From the NCBI RefSeq assembly GCF_024055665.1, contig NZ_JAMXMC010000015.1, forward strand, positions 33,087 to 97,086: a stretch of DNA of 64,000 nucleotides, written 5' to 3'. Numbering within the stretch: position 1 is the stretch's first letter; each line of letters starts with the position of its first letter. Made by a program: the position numbers and the translations under genes. Positions 44,140 through 52,768 of the stretch are shown one piece after another. Origin of the DNA: Ideonella oryzae (GTDB lineage Bacteria > Pseudomonadota > Gammaproteobacteria > Burkholderiales > Burkholderiaceae_C). A model generated the notes under the pieces. The model had not been told where the DNA came from, did no database searches, and worked only from the letters and a program-made list of their open reading frames with translations.

Positions 44140-47022
44140 TCACGGTAGTCCGGTCGGGCCTGTGGCCTCTGTCTGGAAGCTGTCTGCAATCTGTCGCTGA
44201 CGGGGGGGCGGTGCAATGCCCGGGGCCTGTGGCGGCGCGGCCACGCACCGCACCAGACCGCGCAGCGCGGGGATGCAGGAGCCGCAGTTGCTGCCGCAGC
44301 GCAGGGTGGCGGTCAGCGCGGCCAGGCGCTCCTCGGGGCTGCCGGCGCAGCCCGCCAGGGTGTGGCGGATGGCGTCCTCCCGCACATTGAAGCAGGTGCA
44401 GACCTGGGGGCTGGCCGGCGTGGCGGCCTCGCCCACCAGGGCGCGGGCCAGCTCGCCCGGGGCCAGCAGCAGGTGGGCCGGGCCGGGCAGGGGCGTGTCG
44501 GCCTCCAGCAGCTGGCGCAGCCAGGCCTCGCCGCCGGTGTCGCCGGCCAGCCAGAAGGCCTGCAGCTGCGTGCGGCCATCGGCATCGCGCTGCACGCGCA
44601 GGGCGCGGTCCTGCCGGGCTGCCGCGTCCTGGTAGCGCAGCACCTCCGGGCCGTCCAGGCCCAGCAGGGCGCGGGCCGGGGCCAGCCGGGCCCCGTCCAC
44701 CGGCGTGGCCGCGGCGCCGCGCAGCACCAGGCCCACCCGGCCCTGGGCGTCGGGCTCGCGGCCGAAGGGCAGCAGGCTGGCCCAGCCGAAGGCCGCCAGC
44801 AGCGGCCGCAGCTGCTCGCGCACCGCCAGGGCCTGCTCGGCCGGCAGCCAGGCCAGGGCCGAGAGGCGCCAGGGCAGTTGCACCGGCGCGATGGCCACCG
44901 CGGCGTGCTTGAGCTCGGGCTGCTTGGAGGTGGGGCAGAAGGCCGGGGTGGTCAGCGCGTTCACACCGGTCAGCGGCTGGCCCTGGGCGTCCTGGCCGCT
45001 GAGCACCTCCTGGCCCCAGTGCATGGGCAGGAAGGCCTGGCCCGGGGGCAGGCCCTCGCTGGCGCGGGCCGGCAGCACGATGGCGCCCCGGCGCGAGGCC
45101 ACCCGCACCAGGTCGCCATCCTGCAGGCCCAGGCGGGCCAGGTCGGCGGGCGCCAGGTCGATGGCGGGCAGGCCCTCGTGGCCATAGAGCCGGCCCAGCA
45201 GGCCGGTGCGGCTCATGCCGTGCCACTGGTCGCGCAGGCGGCCGGTCAGCAGGCTGAAGGGGTATTCGGCATCCGGCGCCTCGGCCAGGGGGCTCGGCGC
45301 CACGTCGGCAAAGCGGGCCCGGCCATCGGCGGTGGGGAAGACGCCGTCCGCGTAGAGCCGGCTGCGGCCCGCGGCGGCGCCTTCGGGGCAGGGCCATTGC
45401 TGCGGGCCCTGCGCCTCCAGCCGGGCGTAGCTCAGGCCGGTGATGTCCAGGTCGCGGCCACGGGTGCTGTCGCGGTGCTCGTTCCAGATGGACTCGGGCG
45501 TGGTGTAGGGGAAGAGGGCGATGCGCTCGGGCGCGATGCGGGCGGCCAGGCGGCGCGCCAGGTCGGTGGCAATCGCCCAGTCGTGGCGGGCCTGGCCGGC
45601 GGGCGGCACCGCCGGGCGCACCCGGCTGATGCGGCGTTCGCTGTTGGTGACGGTGCCGTTCTTCTCGCCCCAGGTGGTGGCGGGCAGCAGCAGGTCGGCG
45701 TAGGCGCAGGTGGCGGTGGTGGCAAAGGCCTCCTGCACGATGACGAACTCGGCGCGTTCCAGCGCGCGGCGCACCATGGCCTGGTCGGGCAGGCTCTGGG
45801 CCGGGTTGGTGCAGACGATCCACAGCGCCTTGACCGCGCCGTCGGCGGCGGCCTGGAACATCTCCATCGCGGTGCGGCCCGGCGTGGTGGGCACCGAGGG
45901 CACGCCCCAGAGCCGCGCCACCTCGGCCCGGTGGGCCGGGTTGGCCAGGTCGCGGTGGGCCGAGAGCAGGTTGGCCAGGCCGCCCACCTCGCGCCCGCCC
46001 ATGGCATTGGGCTGGCCGGTCAGGCTGAAGGGGCCGGCGCCGGGTCGGCCGATCTGGCCGGTGGCCAGGTGCAGGTTGATCAGCGCGGCGTTCTTGTCGG
46101 TGCCGCTGGCGCTCTGGTTCAGGCCCTGGCAGTACAGGCTCAGCGTGGCGGGGCTCTCGCCGAACCAGCGGGCGGCGGTGCGCAGGTCGGCCTCGGCCAG
46201 GCCGGTCAGGCGGGCGGTCTCGGCCGGGGGGAAGGCGCGCACCCGCTCGGCCAGGGCCTCGAAGCCGGTGGTGTGCGCGGCGATGTAGGCGGCATCGGTC
46301 AGGCCCTGGGCCAGCAGCAGGTGCAGCAGGCCGTGGTACAGCGCCACGTCGCTGCCGGGCTTGAGGGCCAGGTGCAGGTCGGCCAGGGCGGCCGTCTCGG
46401 TGCGGCGCGGGTCGGCCACGATCCACTTCTGCTGCGGGCGGGCGCGGCGGGCGTCTTCGAGCCGGCGCATCAGGATGGGGTGGGCCCAGGCCAGGTTGCT
46501 GCCGGTGATGAAGACCGTGTCGGCGTGGGCGAAGTCCTCGTAGCTGCAGGGCGGCGCATCGGCCCCCAGCGTGGCCTTGTAGCCGGCCACCGCGCTGGAC
46601 ATGCACAGGCGCGAGTTGGTGTCGATGTGGTTCGTGCCCAGCAGGCCCTTCACCAGCTTGTTGAAGACGTAGTAGTCCTCGGTCAGCAGCTGGCCCGAGA
46701 CATAGACGCCGATGGCGTCGGCACCATCGCGCTGGTGGATGGCGGCCAGGCGCTCGGCGGCGTTGTCCAGCGCACTGTCCCAGTCCACGGTGTGGGGTGC
46801 GTTGCCCCGGCGCGTGCGCTGCATCGGCGCGAGCAGCCGGGTCTGGCGCTGCACGCTGTCGGCGGCCGTCAGGTGCAGGGTGGCGCCCTTGGTGCACAGC
46901 CGGCCGGCATTGGCGGGGTGGTCCGGGTCGCCCCGCACGCCGGTGATGCGTTGGCCGTCGTGTTCGATCAGCACGCCGCAGCCGATGCCGCAGTAGGGGC
47001 AGGTGGACGGGGTTTCGGTCAT
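44140..47022 (-). CDS. nasA: Assimilatory nitrate reductase, catalytic subunit
   Basis: A 960-residue cytoplasmic molybdoenzyme that reduces nitrate to nitrite. N-terminal [4Fe-4S] motif CPYCGIGCGVLIE with the later Cys in GRLCTKGATL; bis-MGD binding segments GSNLAWAHPILMRRL, GLNQSASGTDKNAALINLHLATGQIGRPGAGPFSLTGQPNAMGGREVGGL and PLTGVNALTTPAFCPTSKQPELKHAAVAI. The C-terminal ~90 residues are a BFD-like [2Fe-2S] domain (VCTCFNVREDAIR; RCGSNCGSC). No signal peptide. The upstream FAD protein gene is 25 bases away and is probably its reductase. Confidence 0.96.
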   Translation of the reverse strand: MTETPSTCPYCGIGCGVLIEHDGQRITGVRGDPDHPANAGRLCTKGATLHLTAADSVQRQTRLLAPMQRTRRGNAPHTVDWDSALDNAAERLAAIHQRDGADAIGVYVSGQLLTEDYYVFNKLVKGLLGTNHIDTNSRLCMSSAVAGYKATLGADAPPCSYEDFAHADTVFITGSNLAWAHPILMRRLEDARRARPQQKWIVADPRRTETAALADLHLALKPGSDVALYHGLLHLLLAQGLTDAAYIAAHTTGFEALAERVRAFPPAETARLTGLAEADLRTAARWFGESPATLSLYCQGLNQSASGTDKNAALINLHLATGQIGRPGAGPFSLTGQPNAMGGREVGGLANLLSAHRDLANPAHRAEVARLWGVPSVPTTPGRTAMEMFQAAADGAVKALWIVCTNPAQSLPDQAMVRRALERAEFVIVQEAFATTATCAYADLLLPATTWGEKNGTVTNSERRISRVRPAVPPAGQARHDWAIATDLARRLAARIAPERIALFPYTTPESIWNEHRDSTRGRDLDITGLSYARLEAQGPQQWPCPEGAAAGRSRLYADGVFPTADGRARFADVAPSPLAEAPDAEYPFSLLTGRLRDQWHGMSRTGLLGRLYGHEGLPAIDLAPADLARLGLQDGDLVRVASRRGAIVLPARASEGLPPGQAFLPMHWGQEVLSGQDAQGQPLTGVNALTTPAFCPTSKQPELKHAAVAIAPVQLPWRLSALAWLPAEQALAVREQLRPLLAAFGWASLLPFGREPDAQGRVGLVLRGAAATPVDGARLAPARALLGLDGPEVLRYQDAAARQDRALRVQRDADGRTQLQAFWLAGDTGGEAWLRQLLEADTPLPGPAHLLLAPGELARALVGEAATPASPQVCTCFNVREDAIRHTLAGCAGSPEERLAALTATLRCGSNCGSCIPALRGLVRCVAAPPQAPGIAPPPRQRQIADSFQTEATGPTGLP

Positions 47023-47047
47023 GGCATGTCCTTGTGGGGGCGCGGGC

Positions 47048-48307
47048 TCAGGCGGCCTCGCGCCAGGCCGGGTCTTCGGTCGGGGCGGCGCCCTGGCAGG
47101 CGCGTTCGCCGAACATCAGGCGGTCGCGCAGCGGCCCCAGCGCGCGGCCCTCGCGCAGCAGCTCGAAGTACCAGGGGCCGTCGGCGGTGTCGCCATACAG
47201 GCACACGCCCACCAGCCGGTCGCCCCGGAGCACGAGCTTCTTGTAGATGCCGCCCGCCGGGTCGGACAGCAGGATGTCCTCGGTGCCCTCGCCGCCCATG
47301 AAGTCGCCGGCCGAGAACAGACGGATGCCGGTGACCTTGAGCTGGGTGTGGGTCTGGCTGCCCCGGTAGCGGCCGATGCCGAACTGGGCCAGGTGGGTGG
47401 CGCAGACCCGGGCCTGCTCGAACAGCGGCGCCACCAGGCCGTAGGCCACGCCGCGGTGGGCCGCGCATTCGCCCACCGCGTAGATGCGCGGGTCGGTGAC
47501 GGTCTGCAGGGTGTCGTTCACGACGATGCCGCGCTGGCACAGCAGGCCGGCCTGCTCGGCCAGTGCGGTGTGCGGCACGATGCCGGCGGCCATCACCACC
47601 AGGTCGGCCGGCAGTTCGCGGCCGTCCTGCAGCCGCACCGCGCGCACCCGGCCCTGGGCATCGCCTTGCAGCGCGGCGGTCTGCGCGCCCAGCGCGAAGT
47701 CCAGGCCGCGCTGGCGCAGGCTGGCTTCCAGCAGCGCACCGGCCTGCGGGTCCAGCTGGCGGTTGAGCAGCCACTCGCCCAGGTGCACCACGGTGACGGC
47801 CATGCCGCGCAGGGCCAGGCCGTTGGCGGCCTCCAGGCCCAGCAGGCCCCCGCCGATGACCACCGCGTGGCGGTGCGTGCGGGCGGCTTCGATCATGGCC
47901 TGGGTGTCGGCGATGTCGCGGTAGCTCAGTACGCCGTCCAGATCGACCCCCGGCACCGGCGGCACGAAGGGCTGCGAGCCGGTGGCGATCAGCAGGCGGT
48001 CGTAGGCGGCGGTGGTGCCGTCGGCCGTGGTCACGGTGCGGCGGATGCGGTCGATCTTCGTCACCGCCTGGCCCAGGTGCAGCGTGATGCCGTGGCGCGC
48101 ATACCAGGCCAGCGGGTTCAGGACGATCTCGTCGAGCGTCTGCTCGCCGGCCAGCACCGGCGACAGCAGGATGCGGTTGTAGTTGGGGTGCGGCTCGGCG
48201 CCGAAGACGGTGATGTCGTAGAGGTCCGGCGCGATGCGCAGCAGCTCCTCCAGCGTGCGCACGCCGGCCATGCCGTTGCCGATCATCACGAGCTTCAACT
48301 TGTCCAT
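47048..48307 (-). CDS. FAD/NAD(P)H reductase of the nitrate system (NirB N-terminal type)
   Basis: A 419-residue flavoprotein similar to the first half of NirB. N-terminal FAD fold VMIGNGMAGVRTLEELL, second Rossmann fold AVVIGGGLLGLEAANGLALRGMAVTVVH, and YAVGECAAHRG near the end of the FAD site. It stops before the BFD and siroheme parts of NirB (usually >800 aa), so it cannot reduce nitrite itself. Like Klebsiella NasC it most likely passes electrons from NAD(P)H to NasA. First gene of the operon, with a leader of about 180 bases. Confidence 0.88.
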   Translation of the reverse strand: MDKLKLVMIGNGMAGVRTLEELLRIAPDLYDITVFGAEPHPNYNRILLSPVLAGEQTLDEIVLNPLAWYARHGITLHLGQAVTKIDRIRRTVTTADGTTAAYDRLLIATGSQPFVPPVPGVDLDGVLSYRDIADTQAMIEAARTHRHAVVIGGGLLGLEAANGLALRGMAVTVVHLGEWLLNRQLDPQAGALLEASLRQRGLDFALGAQTAALQGDAQGRVRAVRLQDGRELPADLVVMAAGIVPHTALAEQAGLLCQRGIVVNDTLQTVTDPRIYAVGECAAHRGVAYGLVAPLFEQARVCATHLAQFGIGRYRGSQTHTQLKVTGIRLFSAGDFMGGEGTEDILLSDPAGGIYKKLVLRGDRLVGVCLYGDTADGPWYFELLREGRALGPLRDRLMFGERACQGAAPTEDPAWREAA

Positions 48308-48335
48308 GGGCGATCCGAAGGCAGGAAAAGGGGTG

Positions 48336-48358
48336 AACGAAAACGACCGCGGCCGGTC
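48336..48358 (-). terminator. Leader terminator before the nas reductase genes
   Basis: On the minus strand the stem GACCG-GCCG-CGGTC is followed by GTTTTCGTT. It lies inside the untranslated leader, 29 bases before the ATG, not at an operon end, so it would act as an attenuator. The stem is only 5 bp but fully GC-rich. Confidence 0.55.
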
Positions 48359-48468
48359 AGTGCCTCGGGCAGCGGGGTGGGGAAGGGGGCGGGTGAAGCA
48401 GGACGCCGAGAACCGGCGGCCGGGCTGCAGGGGTGAGGACGCGGGCCGTGGGCCGCGCTCACCAGAAC

Positions 48469-48484
48469 GGTGCTTCGTTGCACC
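48469..48484 (-). promoter_or_regulatory. ANTAR-type hexaloop hairpin at the leader start
   Basis: On the minus strand GGTGC-AACGAA-GCACC forms a 5-bp stem with a six-base loop having A at position 1 and G at position 4, the two loop bases that ANTAR proteins require. It would begin about 3 bases after the predicted transcript start. A second hexaloop hairpin, expected in the two-hairpin motif, was not found in canonical form; pentaloop hairpins (CACC-GTTCT-GGTG and CGCCG-GTTCT-CGGCG) occur instead. Confidence 0.55.
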
Positions 48485-48496
48485 GTGGCCCCGAAC

Positions 48497-48513
48497 ATGC
48501 AAGCGACGTGCCC
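48497..48513 (-). promoter_or_regulatory. Sigma-54 promoter of the nas reductase operon
   Basis: Minus strand GGGCACG-TCGC-TTGCAT: the -24 GG and -12 GC and their spacing are exact; only the T before GG differs from the consensus. Predicted start near 48487. A GCACC half-site for NtrC lies at 48573-48577, about 88 bases upstream. Confidence 0.75.
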
Positions 48514-48605
48514 AGCCTTGCCCTGGCTGTCCCCACGGGCCCCGGTGGGCGGGCGAGAATCGCGCGGTGTCCGCACCATCTGGCCCTTCTCCTCTTGTGC
48601 CGCCC

Positions 48606-49907
48606 ATGAACCTGCTGTCCCTGCTCTGTCCCGATGACCGTGACCGGCCGGCGCTGTTGCCGCTGCTGCAGGCCGCGGGCTGGGCCGTGTGGGAGGCGCC
48701 GCGCCAGCGTGGTGCAGCGTCGCCCGCGGCGGGCAGCGCGGATGCACCGCTTCTGACCGTGCTGTGGGGCACGACCGAGGCGGTGCTGGCCGCGGCCGGG
48801 CCGGACGTGGCGCAAGAAGAAGGGCTGGAGGGGCTGCGGCTGCTGTGCTGCCCGCCACCGGCCGCGGCGCAGCTGCCGGCCTGGCTGGCGCTGCTGGAGA
48901 CCGGGCAGGCCGCCTGGCTGTCGCCCACCGTCTGGTCGCAGCCCGAGGCGCTGGCCCTGAGCCTGAGCCAGGCGCAGGCCCAGGCCCGGCAGCGCAGCCA
49001 GTGGCGGCAGGCTGCCACGCGCGCCCAGGCCCAGCTGGACGAACGCAAGTGGGTGGACCGGGCCAAGGGCGTGCTGATGAACGCCCGTGGCATCAGCGAG
49101 GACGAGGCCTTCCGCCTGCTGCGCGGTGCCTCCATGCACGCCCACCTGCGGCTGAGCGAGTTGTCGCGCTCGGTGATCGAGGCGGCCCAGTGGGCCGAGG
49201 CGGTCAACCGCGCCGGGCAGCTGCGCATGCTCTCGCAGCGCCTGGTCAAGCTGGCTGCGCAGCGCCAGGCCGGGGTGGAGGTCAAGCGGGCCCGCGGCGC
49301 CCAGGACGAGGCGGCCCAGCGCCTGCAGGACAACCTGGCGCATCTGGCGAGCCTGCCGCTGCTGGACGGCCAGCCCGCGGCCCTGCGCGATGCCTTGACG
49401 CGCGCCGAGCAGGCCTGGGGCGCCTTGCAGCGCAGCCTGGACGGCAAGGCCGGCCTGCCCCTGCTGGCCGAGGCCGATGCGCGGGCCGAGGAGCTGCTGC
49501 AGGCGGCCGAGGCGCTGACGGCGGCGCTGGAGGCCGGTGGCGCCCGCGGGGCGCTGCGCATCGTCAACCTGTGCGGCCGCCAGCGCATGCGGGTGCAGCG
49601 CCTGGCCAAGCTGGCCTTGCTGGCCGGCCTGCTGAACCAGCCCGAGCGGCTGGCCCTGCTGCCGGCGCTGATGGACGACTTCGAGGCCACGCTGCGCGAG
49701 CTGGAGCAGGCGCCGCTGTCCACCCCGGACATCCGCGAGACCCTGGCGGCGGCCCGCGACGAATGGCTGCGCCTCCTGCGCGCCCTGCGCGGCGGGCCGG
49801 GCATCGACGTGCAGGGCGTGCTGGCGGCCTCCAGCGATGCGCTGCTGGCGCTGTTCCACCGCCTGACCGACAGCTACGAGCGCAGTCTGCAGCTCATCAT
49901 GTCCTGA
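48606..49907 (+). CDS. ANTAR antiterminator with PilJ/NarX-like nitrate-sensing repeats
   Basis: A 433-residue regulator. Residues 1-115 look like a receiver fold without the phosphorylatable Asp. A coiled helix leads into the ANTAR domain (about 140-195: DERKWVDRAKGVLMNARGISEDEAFRLLRGASMHAHL). The C-terminal half holds two P-box-like motifs (VNRAGQLRMLSQRLVKLA near 200 and IVNLCGRQRMRVQRLAKLA near 320), as in PilJ and the nitrate sensor NarX. Klebsiella NasR has the sensor before ANTAR; here the order is reversed. Its inferred task is nitrate-dependent antitermination in nas and nrt leaders. Confidence 0.88.
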   Translation: MNLLSLLCPDDRDRPALLPLLQAAGWAVWEAPRQRGAASPAAGSADAPLLTVLWGTTEAVLAAAGPDVAQEEGLEGLRLLCCPPPAAAQLPAWLALLETGQAAWLSPTVWSQPEALALSLSQAQAQARQRSQWRQAATRAQAQLDERKWVDRAKGVLMNARGISEDEAFRLLRGASMHAHLRLSELSRSVIEAAQWAEAVNRAGQLRMLSQRLVKLAAQRQAGVEVKRARGAQDEAAQRLQDNLAHLASLPLLDGQPAALRDALTRAEQAWGALQRSLDGKAGLPLLAEADARAEELLQAAEALTAALEAGGARGALRIVNLCGRQRMRVQRLAKLALLAGLLNQPERLALLPALMDDFEATLRELEQAPLSTPDIRETLAAARDEWLRLLRALRGGPGIDVQGVLAASSDALLALFHRLTDSYERSLQLIMS

Positions 49908-49910
49908 GCC

Positions 49911-49929
49911 GCGCCCCGCGGGGGGGCGC
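49911..49929. terminator. GC-only hairpin between convergent genes
   Basis: The sequence GCGCCCC-GCGGG-GGGGCGC forms a 7-bp stem in the 27-base gap between the convergent ANTAR and ABC-ATPase genes. There is no T tract on either side, so intrinsic termination is doubtful; it may pause polymerase or act with Rho. Confidence 0.35.
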
Positions 49930-49934
49930 CGGGC

Positions 49935-51773
49935 TCAGTGCTGGCTGCCGCAGTCTTCCAGGAAGCCGATCAGTTCCTCGCGCAGCGCGTAGTACTGCGG
50001 GTGGGCCAGCAGGGCTTCGCGGGTGCGGGGGCGTTCCAGCGGCACGTCCATGACCTTGCCGATCCTGGCGCGCGGGCCGTTGCTCATCATCACCACGCGG
50101 TCGGCCAGCAGGATGGCCTCGTCGACGTCGTGGGTCACCATCATGGCGGTCACCTGGCTGCGGGCCCAGACCTCCATCAGCACCTCCTGCAGGTCCCAAC
50201 GGGTCAGCGAGTCCAGCATGCCGAAGGGCTCGTCGAGCAGCAGCATCTTGGGCTGCAGGGCGAAGGCCCGGGCGATGCCCACGCGCTGCTTCATGCCGTT
50301 GGACAGCTCGCTGGCGTGCTTGTGCAGGGCCGAGCCCAGGCCCACCCGGTTCAGGTAGTAGGCCACGGTGTCGCGGCGCTCGGCCTCGCTGGCGTGCGGG
50401 AAGACTTTCGCCACGCCCAGCATCACGTTGTCGAAGGCGCTCAGCCAGGGCACCAGGCTGGGCGCCTGGAAGACCAGGCCGCGGTCCGGCCCGGCGTGGG
50501 TGACCTGCCGGCCGTCCAGGATGATCACGCCGTCGGTGATGTCGGTCAGGCCGGCCATCATGGACAGCACGGTGGACTTGCCGCAGCCCGAGTGGCCGAT
50601 GACCGAGATGAACTCGCCCTTGCGGACCTTGAGGTCGAAGCCGTCCACCACGGTTTGCGGGCCCTTGGGCGTGGGGTAGACCTTGATGAGCTTGGAGAAC
50701 TCGACGAAGCGCTCGTCGCCGCTGCGCGGGGCGCGCTCGGCGCCCGGTGCCGCGCCATCGGGCAGGGCGGCCTCGGCCTCGATGCGCTCGGCCAGCTCGG
50801 CATGGCGCAGGCCCAGCAGGCGGGCCAGCGTGGGTGAGCGTCGGGCCTCGGGGCGTTCGGCGCCGTGACGCGGGGTCAGCACCGGCAGCGGCACCACCTG
50901 GCCGCCCTGGCTGGCGGCATGCGACTGCGAGAGCTGCAGCAGGTGCTGGGTGATCTCGGCGCGCAGCTGCTGGAAGCGGGCGTCGTGGTTCATTGCGCGG
51001 CGGTCGCGCGGGCGGGGGATGTCCACCGTGAAGGAGGGGCCCAGCCGGGCGCGCGGGCCGATCTCCAGCGGGATGATGCGGTCGGCCACCATCAGCGCCT
51101 CGTCGACGTCGTTGGTGATCAGCACCACGGTCTTCTGGTCCTCGCTCCAGATGCGGACGATCTCGTCCTGCAGGTTGGCGCGGGTCAGCGCGTCCAGGGC
51201 CGAGAGCGGCTCGTCGAGCAGCAGCACATCGGGGTCGGTGGCCAGGGCGCGGGCCACCGAGACCCGCTGGCGCATGCCGCCCGAGAGCTGGGCCGGCTTC
51301 TTGTCGATGGCCGGGGTGAGGCCCACCATCGAGACATAGCGCTGCACCATGGCAGCCCGCTCGGCGGCGGTCTTGTCCTGGGCCACCCGGTCCACCGCCA
51401 GGGCCACGTTCTCGCGCACGCTCAGCCAGGGCATCAGCGAGTAGCTCTGGAACACGATGCCGCGGTCCGGCCCCGGCCCGGTGACGGGCTGGCCGTTCTT
51501 GAGCACCTCGCCGCTGTCGGCGGTGGTCAGGCCGGCCAGCAGGTTGATCAGCGTGGTCTTGCCGCTGCCGGAGAAGCCGACGATGGCGACGAACTCGCCG
51601 GGCGCCACCCGCAGGTTCAGCCCCTGCAGCACCTCGCTGCGGGCGTCGCCCTGGCCGTAGGCCTTGCAGACATTGCGGAGTTCCAGGGCGGCGGTGGCGG
51701 GCACCAGGCTCATGTGGGGCGGCGGGGCGGCGGCGTCTTCGGACACGGGACGGGGCAGGACGGCGGCGTTCAT
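49935..51773 (-). CDS. Nitrate ABC transporter, double ATPase subunit (NrtC/NrtD-like fusion)
   Basis: A 612-residue protein with two complete ABC domains. First: Walker [10 protein letters not shown] (67-75), signature LSGGMRQRV, Walker [13 protein letters not shown], but Asn221 replaces the H-loop His (ITNDVDEA). A linker (~245-355) follows. Second: Walker [10 protein letters not shown], signature LSNGMKQRV, Walker [13 protein letters not shown] and normal THDVDEA. Cyanobacteria use two proteins, NrtC and NrtD, for this; here one chain supplies both sites, one of them apparently weakened. It is third in the nrt operon, 28 bases after nrtB. Confidence 0.93.
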   Translation of the reverse strand: MNAAVLPRPVSEDAAAPPPHMSLVPATAALELRNVCKAYGQGDARSEVLQGLNLRVAPGEFVAIVGFSGSGKTTLINLLAGLTTADSGEVLKNGQPVTGPGPDRGIVFQSYSLMPWLSVRENVALAVDRVAQDKTAAERAAMVQRYVSMVGLTPAIDKKPAQLSGGMRQRVSVARALATDPDVLLLDEPLSALDALTRANLQDEIVRIWSEDQKTVVLITNDVDEALMVADRIIPLEIGPRARLGPSFTVDIPRPRDRRAMNHDARFQQLRAEITQHLLQLSQSHAASQGGQVVPLPVLTPRHGAERPEARRSPTLARLLGLRHAELAERIEAEAALPDGAAPGAERAPRSGDERFVEFSKLIKVYPTPKGPQTVVDGFDLKVRKGEFISVIGHSGCGKSTVLSMMAGLTDITDGVIILDGRQVTHAGPDRGLVFQAPSLVPWLSAFDNVMLGVAKVFPHASEAERRDTVAYYLNRVGLGSALHKHASELSNGMKQRVGIARAFALQPKMLLLDEPFGMLDSLTRWDLQEVLMEVWARSQVTAMMVTHDVDEAILLADRVVMMSNGPRARIGKVMDVPLERPRTREALLAHPQYYALREELIGFLEDCGSQH

Positions 51774-51801
51774 GGCGGACCTTCTTGGCGGTGGGCGCGC
51801 C

Positions 51802-52764
51802 TCAGCGCGGGGCGACCAGGTTCTGCAGCATCTGCATCAGGCGGTCCAGCGCGAAGCCGATGCCGCCGATGGTGAACACCGCGACCATGATGCGGCTGAG
51901 CGAGTCGGCGCTGCCGTTCTGGAACTCGTCCCAGACGAACTTGCCCAGGCCGGGGTTCTGGGCCAGCATCTCGGCGGCGATCAGCACCATCCAGCCCACG
52001 CCCAGCGACAGGCGCATGCCGGTGAAGATGAAGGGCAGGGCCGAGGGCAGGATGATCTTGCGCACCCGGGTGGCCAGCGGCAGCTGCAGCACCTTGCCGA
52101 CGTTGACCAGGTCCTTGTCGACCGAGGTCACGCCGATGGCGGTGTTGATCAGCGTGGTCCACAGCGAGCACAGCGTGACGGTGATGGCCGAGATCAGGAA
52201 GGACTTCTCGAACATCGGCTCGCCATTGGTCACGTAGACCGCGCTGACGATCAGCGTGACGATGGGCAGCCAGGCCAGCGGCGAGACCGGGCGGAACAGC
52301 TGCACCATCGGGTTGATGGCGGCCTGCACCCACTTGGAGGTGCCCGCCAGGATGCCCAGTGGCACCGCCACCAGGGTGGCCAGCAGGAAGCCGGTGAACA
52401 CCGTCTTCAGGCTGGTGGCGATCTGGTCGAGGTAGGTGCGCTTGCCGGTCCACTGGAAGTGGCGCGGCTGGTAGTTCGGGTCCTCGGCCAGGCGTTCGGC
52501 GTTGCGCTTGTCCTGGCGCTCGTAGAAGGCCCGCTCGCGTTCGCGCTCGGCAAAGTGGTCCTGCACCAGGGCCACGGCCTGCTGGGCCACGGCCATGGGG
52601 CCGGGCACCGCGCCCAGGCTGGTCTGGATGCGGGCGGCCACGGTGGACCACAGCAGCAGGAAGACGGCGAAGGCGACCAGGGGCACGCCCAGCGACATCA
52701 GCGCCTTGCGGGCCAGTTCGCGCGGGTCGCGCAAGGGGGCGATCAACTTGGCAGCGAGTTCCAT
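51802..52764 (-). CDS. nrtB: Nitrate ABC transporter permease
   Basis: A 320-residue inner-membrane permease of the NrtB/SsuC type. Membrane helices include about 28-48 ([20 protein letters not shown]) and five more in the transmission core. The EAA loop fits [30 protein letters not shown] cytoplasmic charged stretch ([27 protein letters not shown]) between the first helix and the core is long and typical of the nitrate subfamily. Stop is 4 bases before the nrtA end side; operon nrtA-nrtB-ATPase. Confidence 0.95.
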   Translation of the reverse strand: MELAAKLIAPLRDPRELARKALMSLGVPLVAFAVFLLLWSTVAARIQTSLGAVPGPMAVAQQAVALVQDHFAERERERAFYERQDKRNAERLAEDPNYQPRHFQWTGKRTYLDQIATSLKTVFTGFLLATLVAVPLGILAGTSKWVQAAINPMVQLFRPVSPLAWLPIVTLIVSAVYVTNGEPMFEKSFLISAITVTLCSLWTTLINTAIGVTSVDKDLVNVGKVLQLPLATRVRKIILPSALPFIFTGMRLSLGVGWMVLIAAEMLAQNPGLGKFVWDEFQNGSADSLSRIMVAVFTIGGIGFALDRLMQMLQNLVAPR

Positions 52765-52768
52765 GGCA

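Noticed and set aside
47048..48307. Short NirB considered a truncated pseudogene
   Set aside because: The FAD/NAD domains are complete with a natural end, and stand-alone reductases of this size serve NasA in other bacteria.
48404..48472. Two hairpins with identical GTTCT loops in the nas leader considered as the ANTAR target pair
   Set aside because: Loops have five bases and no A1/G4; kept only as additional structure next to the true hexaloop.
48513..48529. Hairpin CAGCC-AGGGCAA-GGCTG as a second ANTAR site
   Set aside because: Seven-base loop and upstream of the predicted transcript start, so it would not be in the leader RNA.
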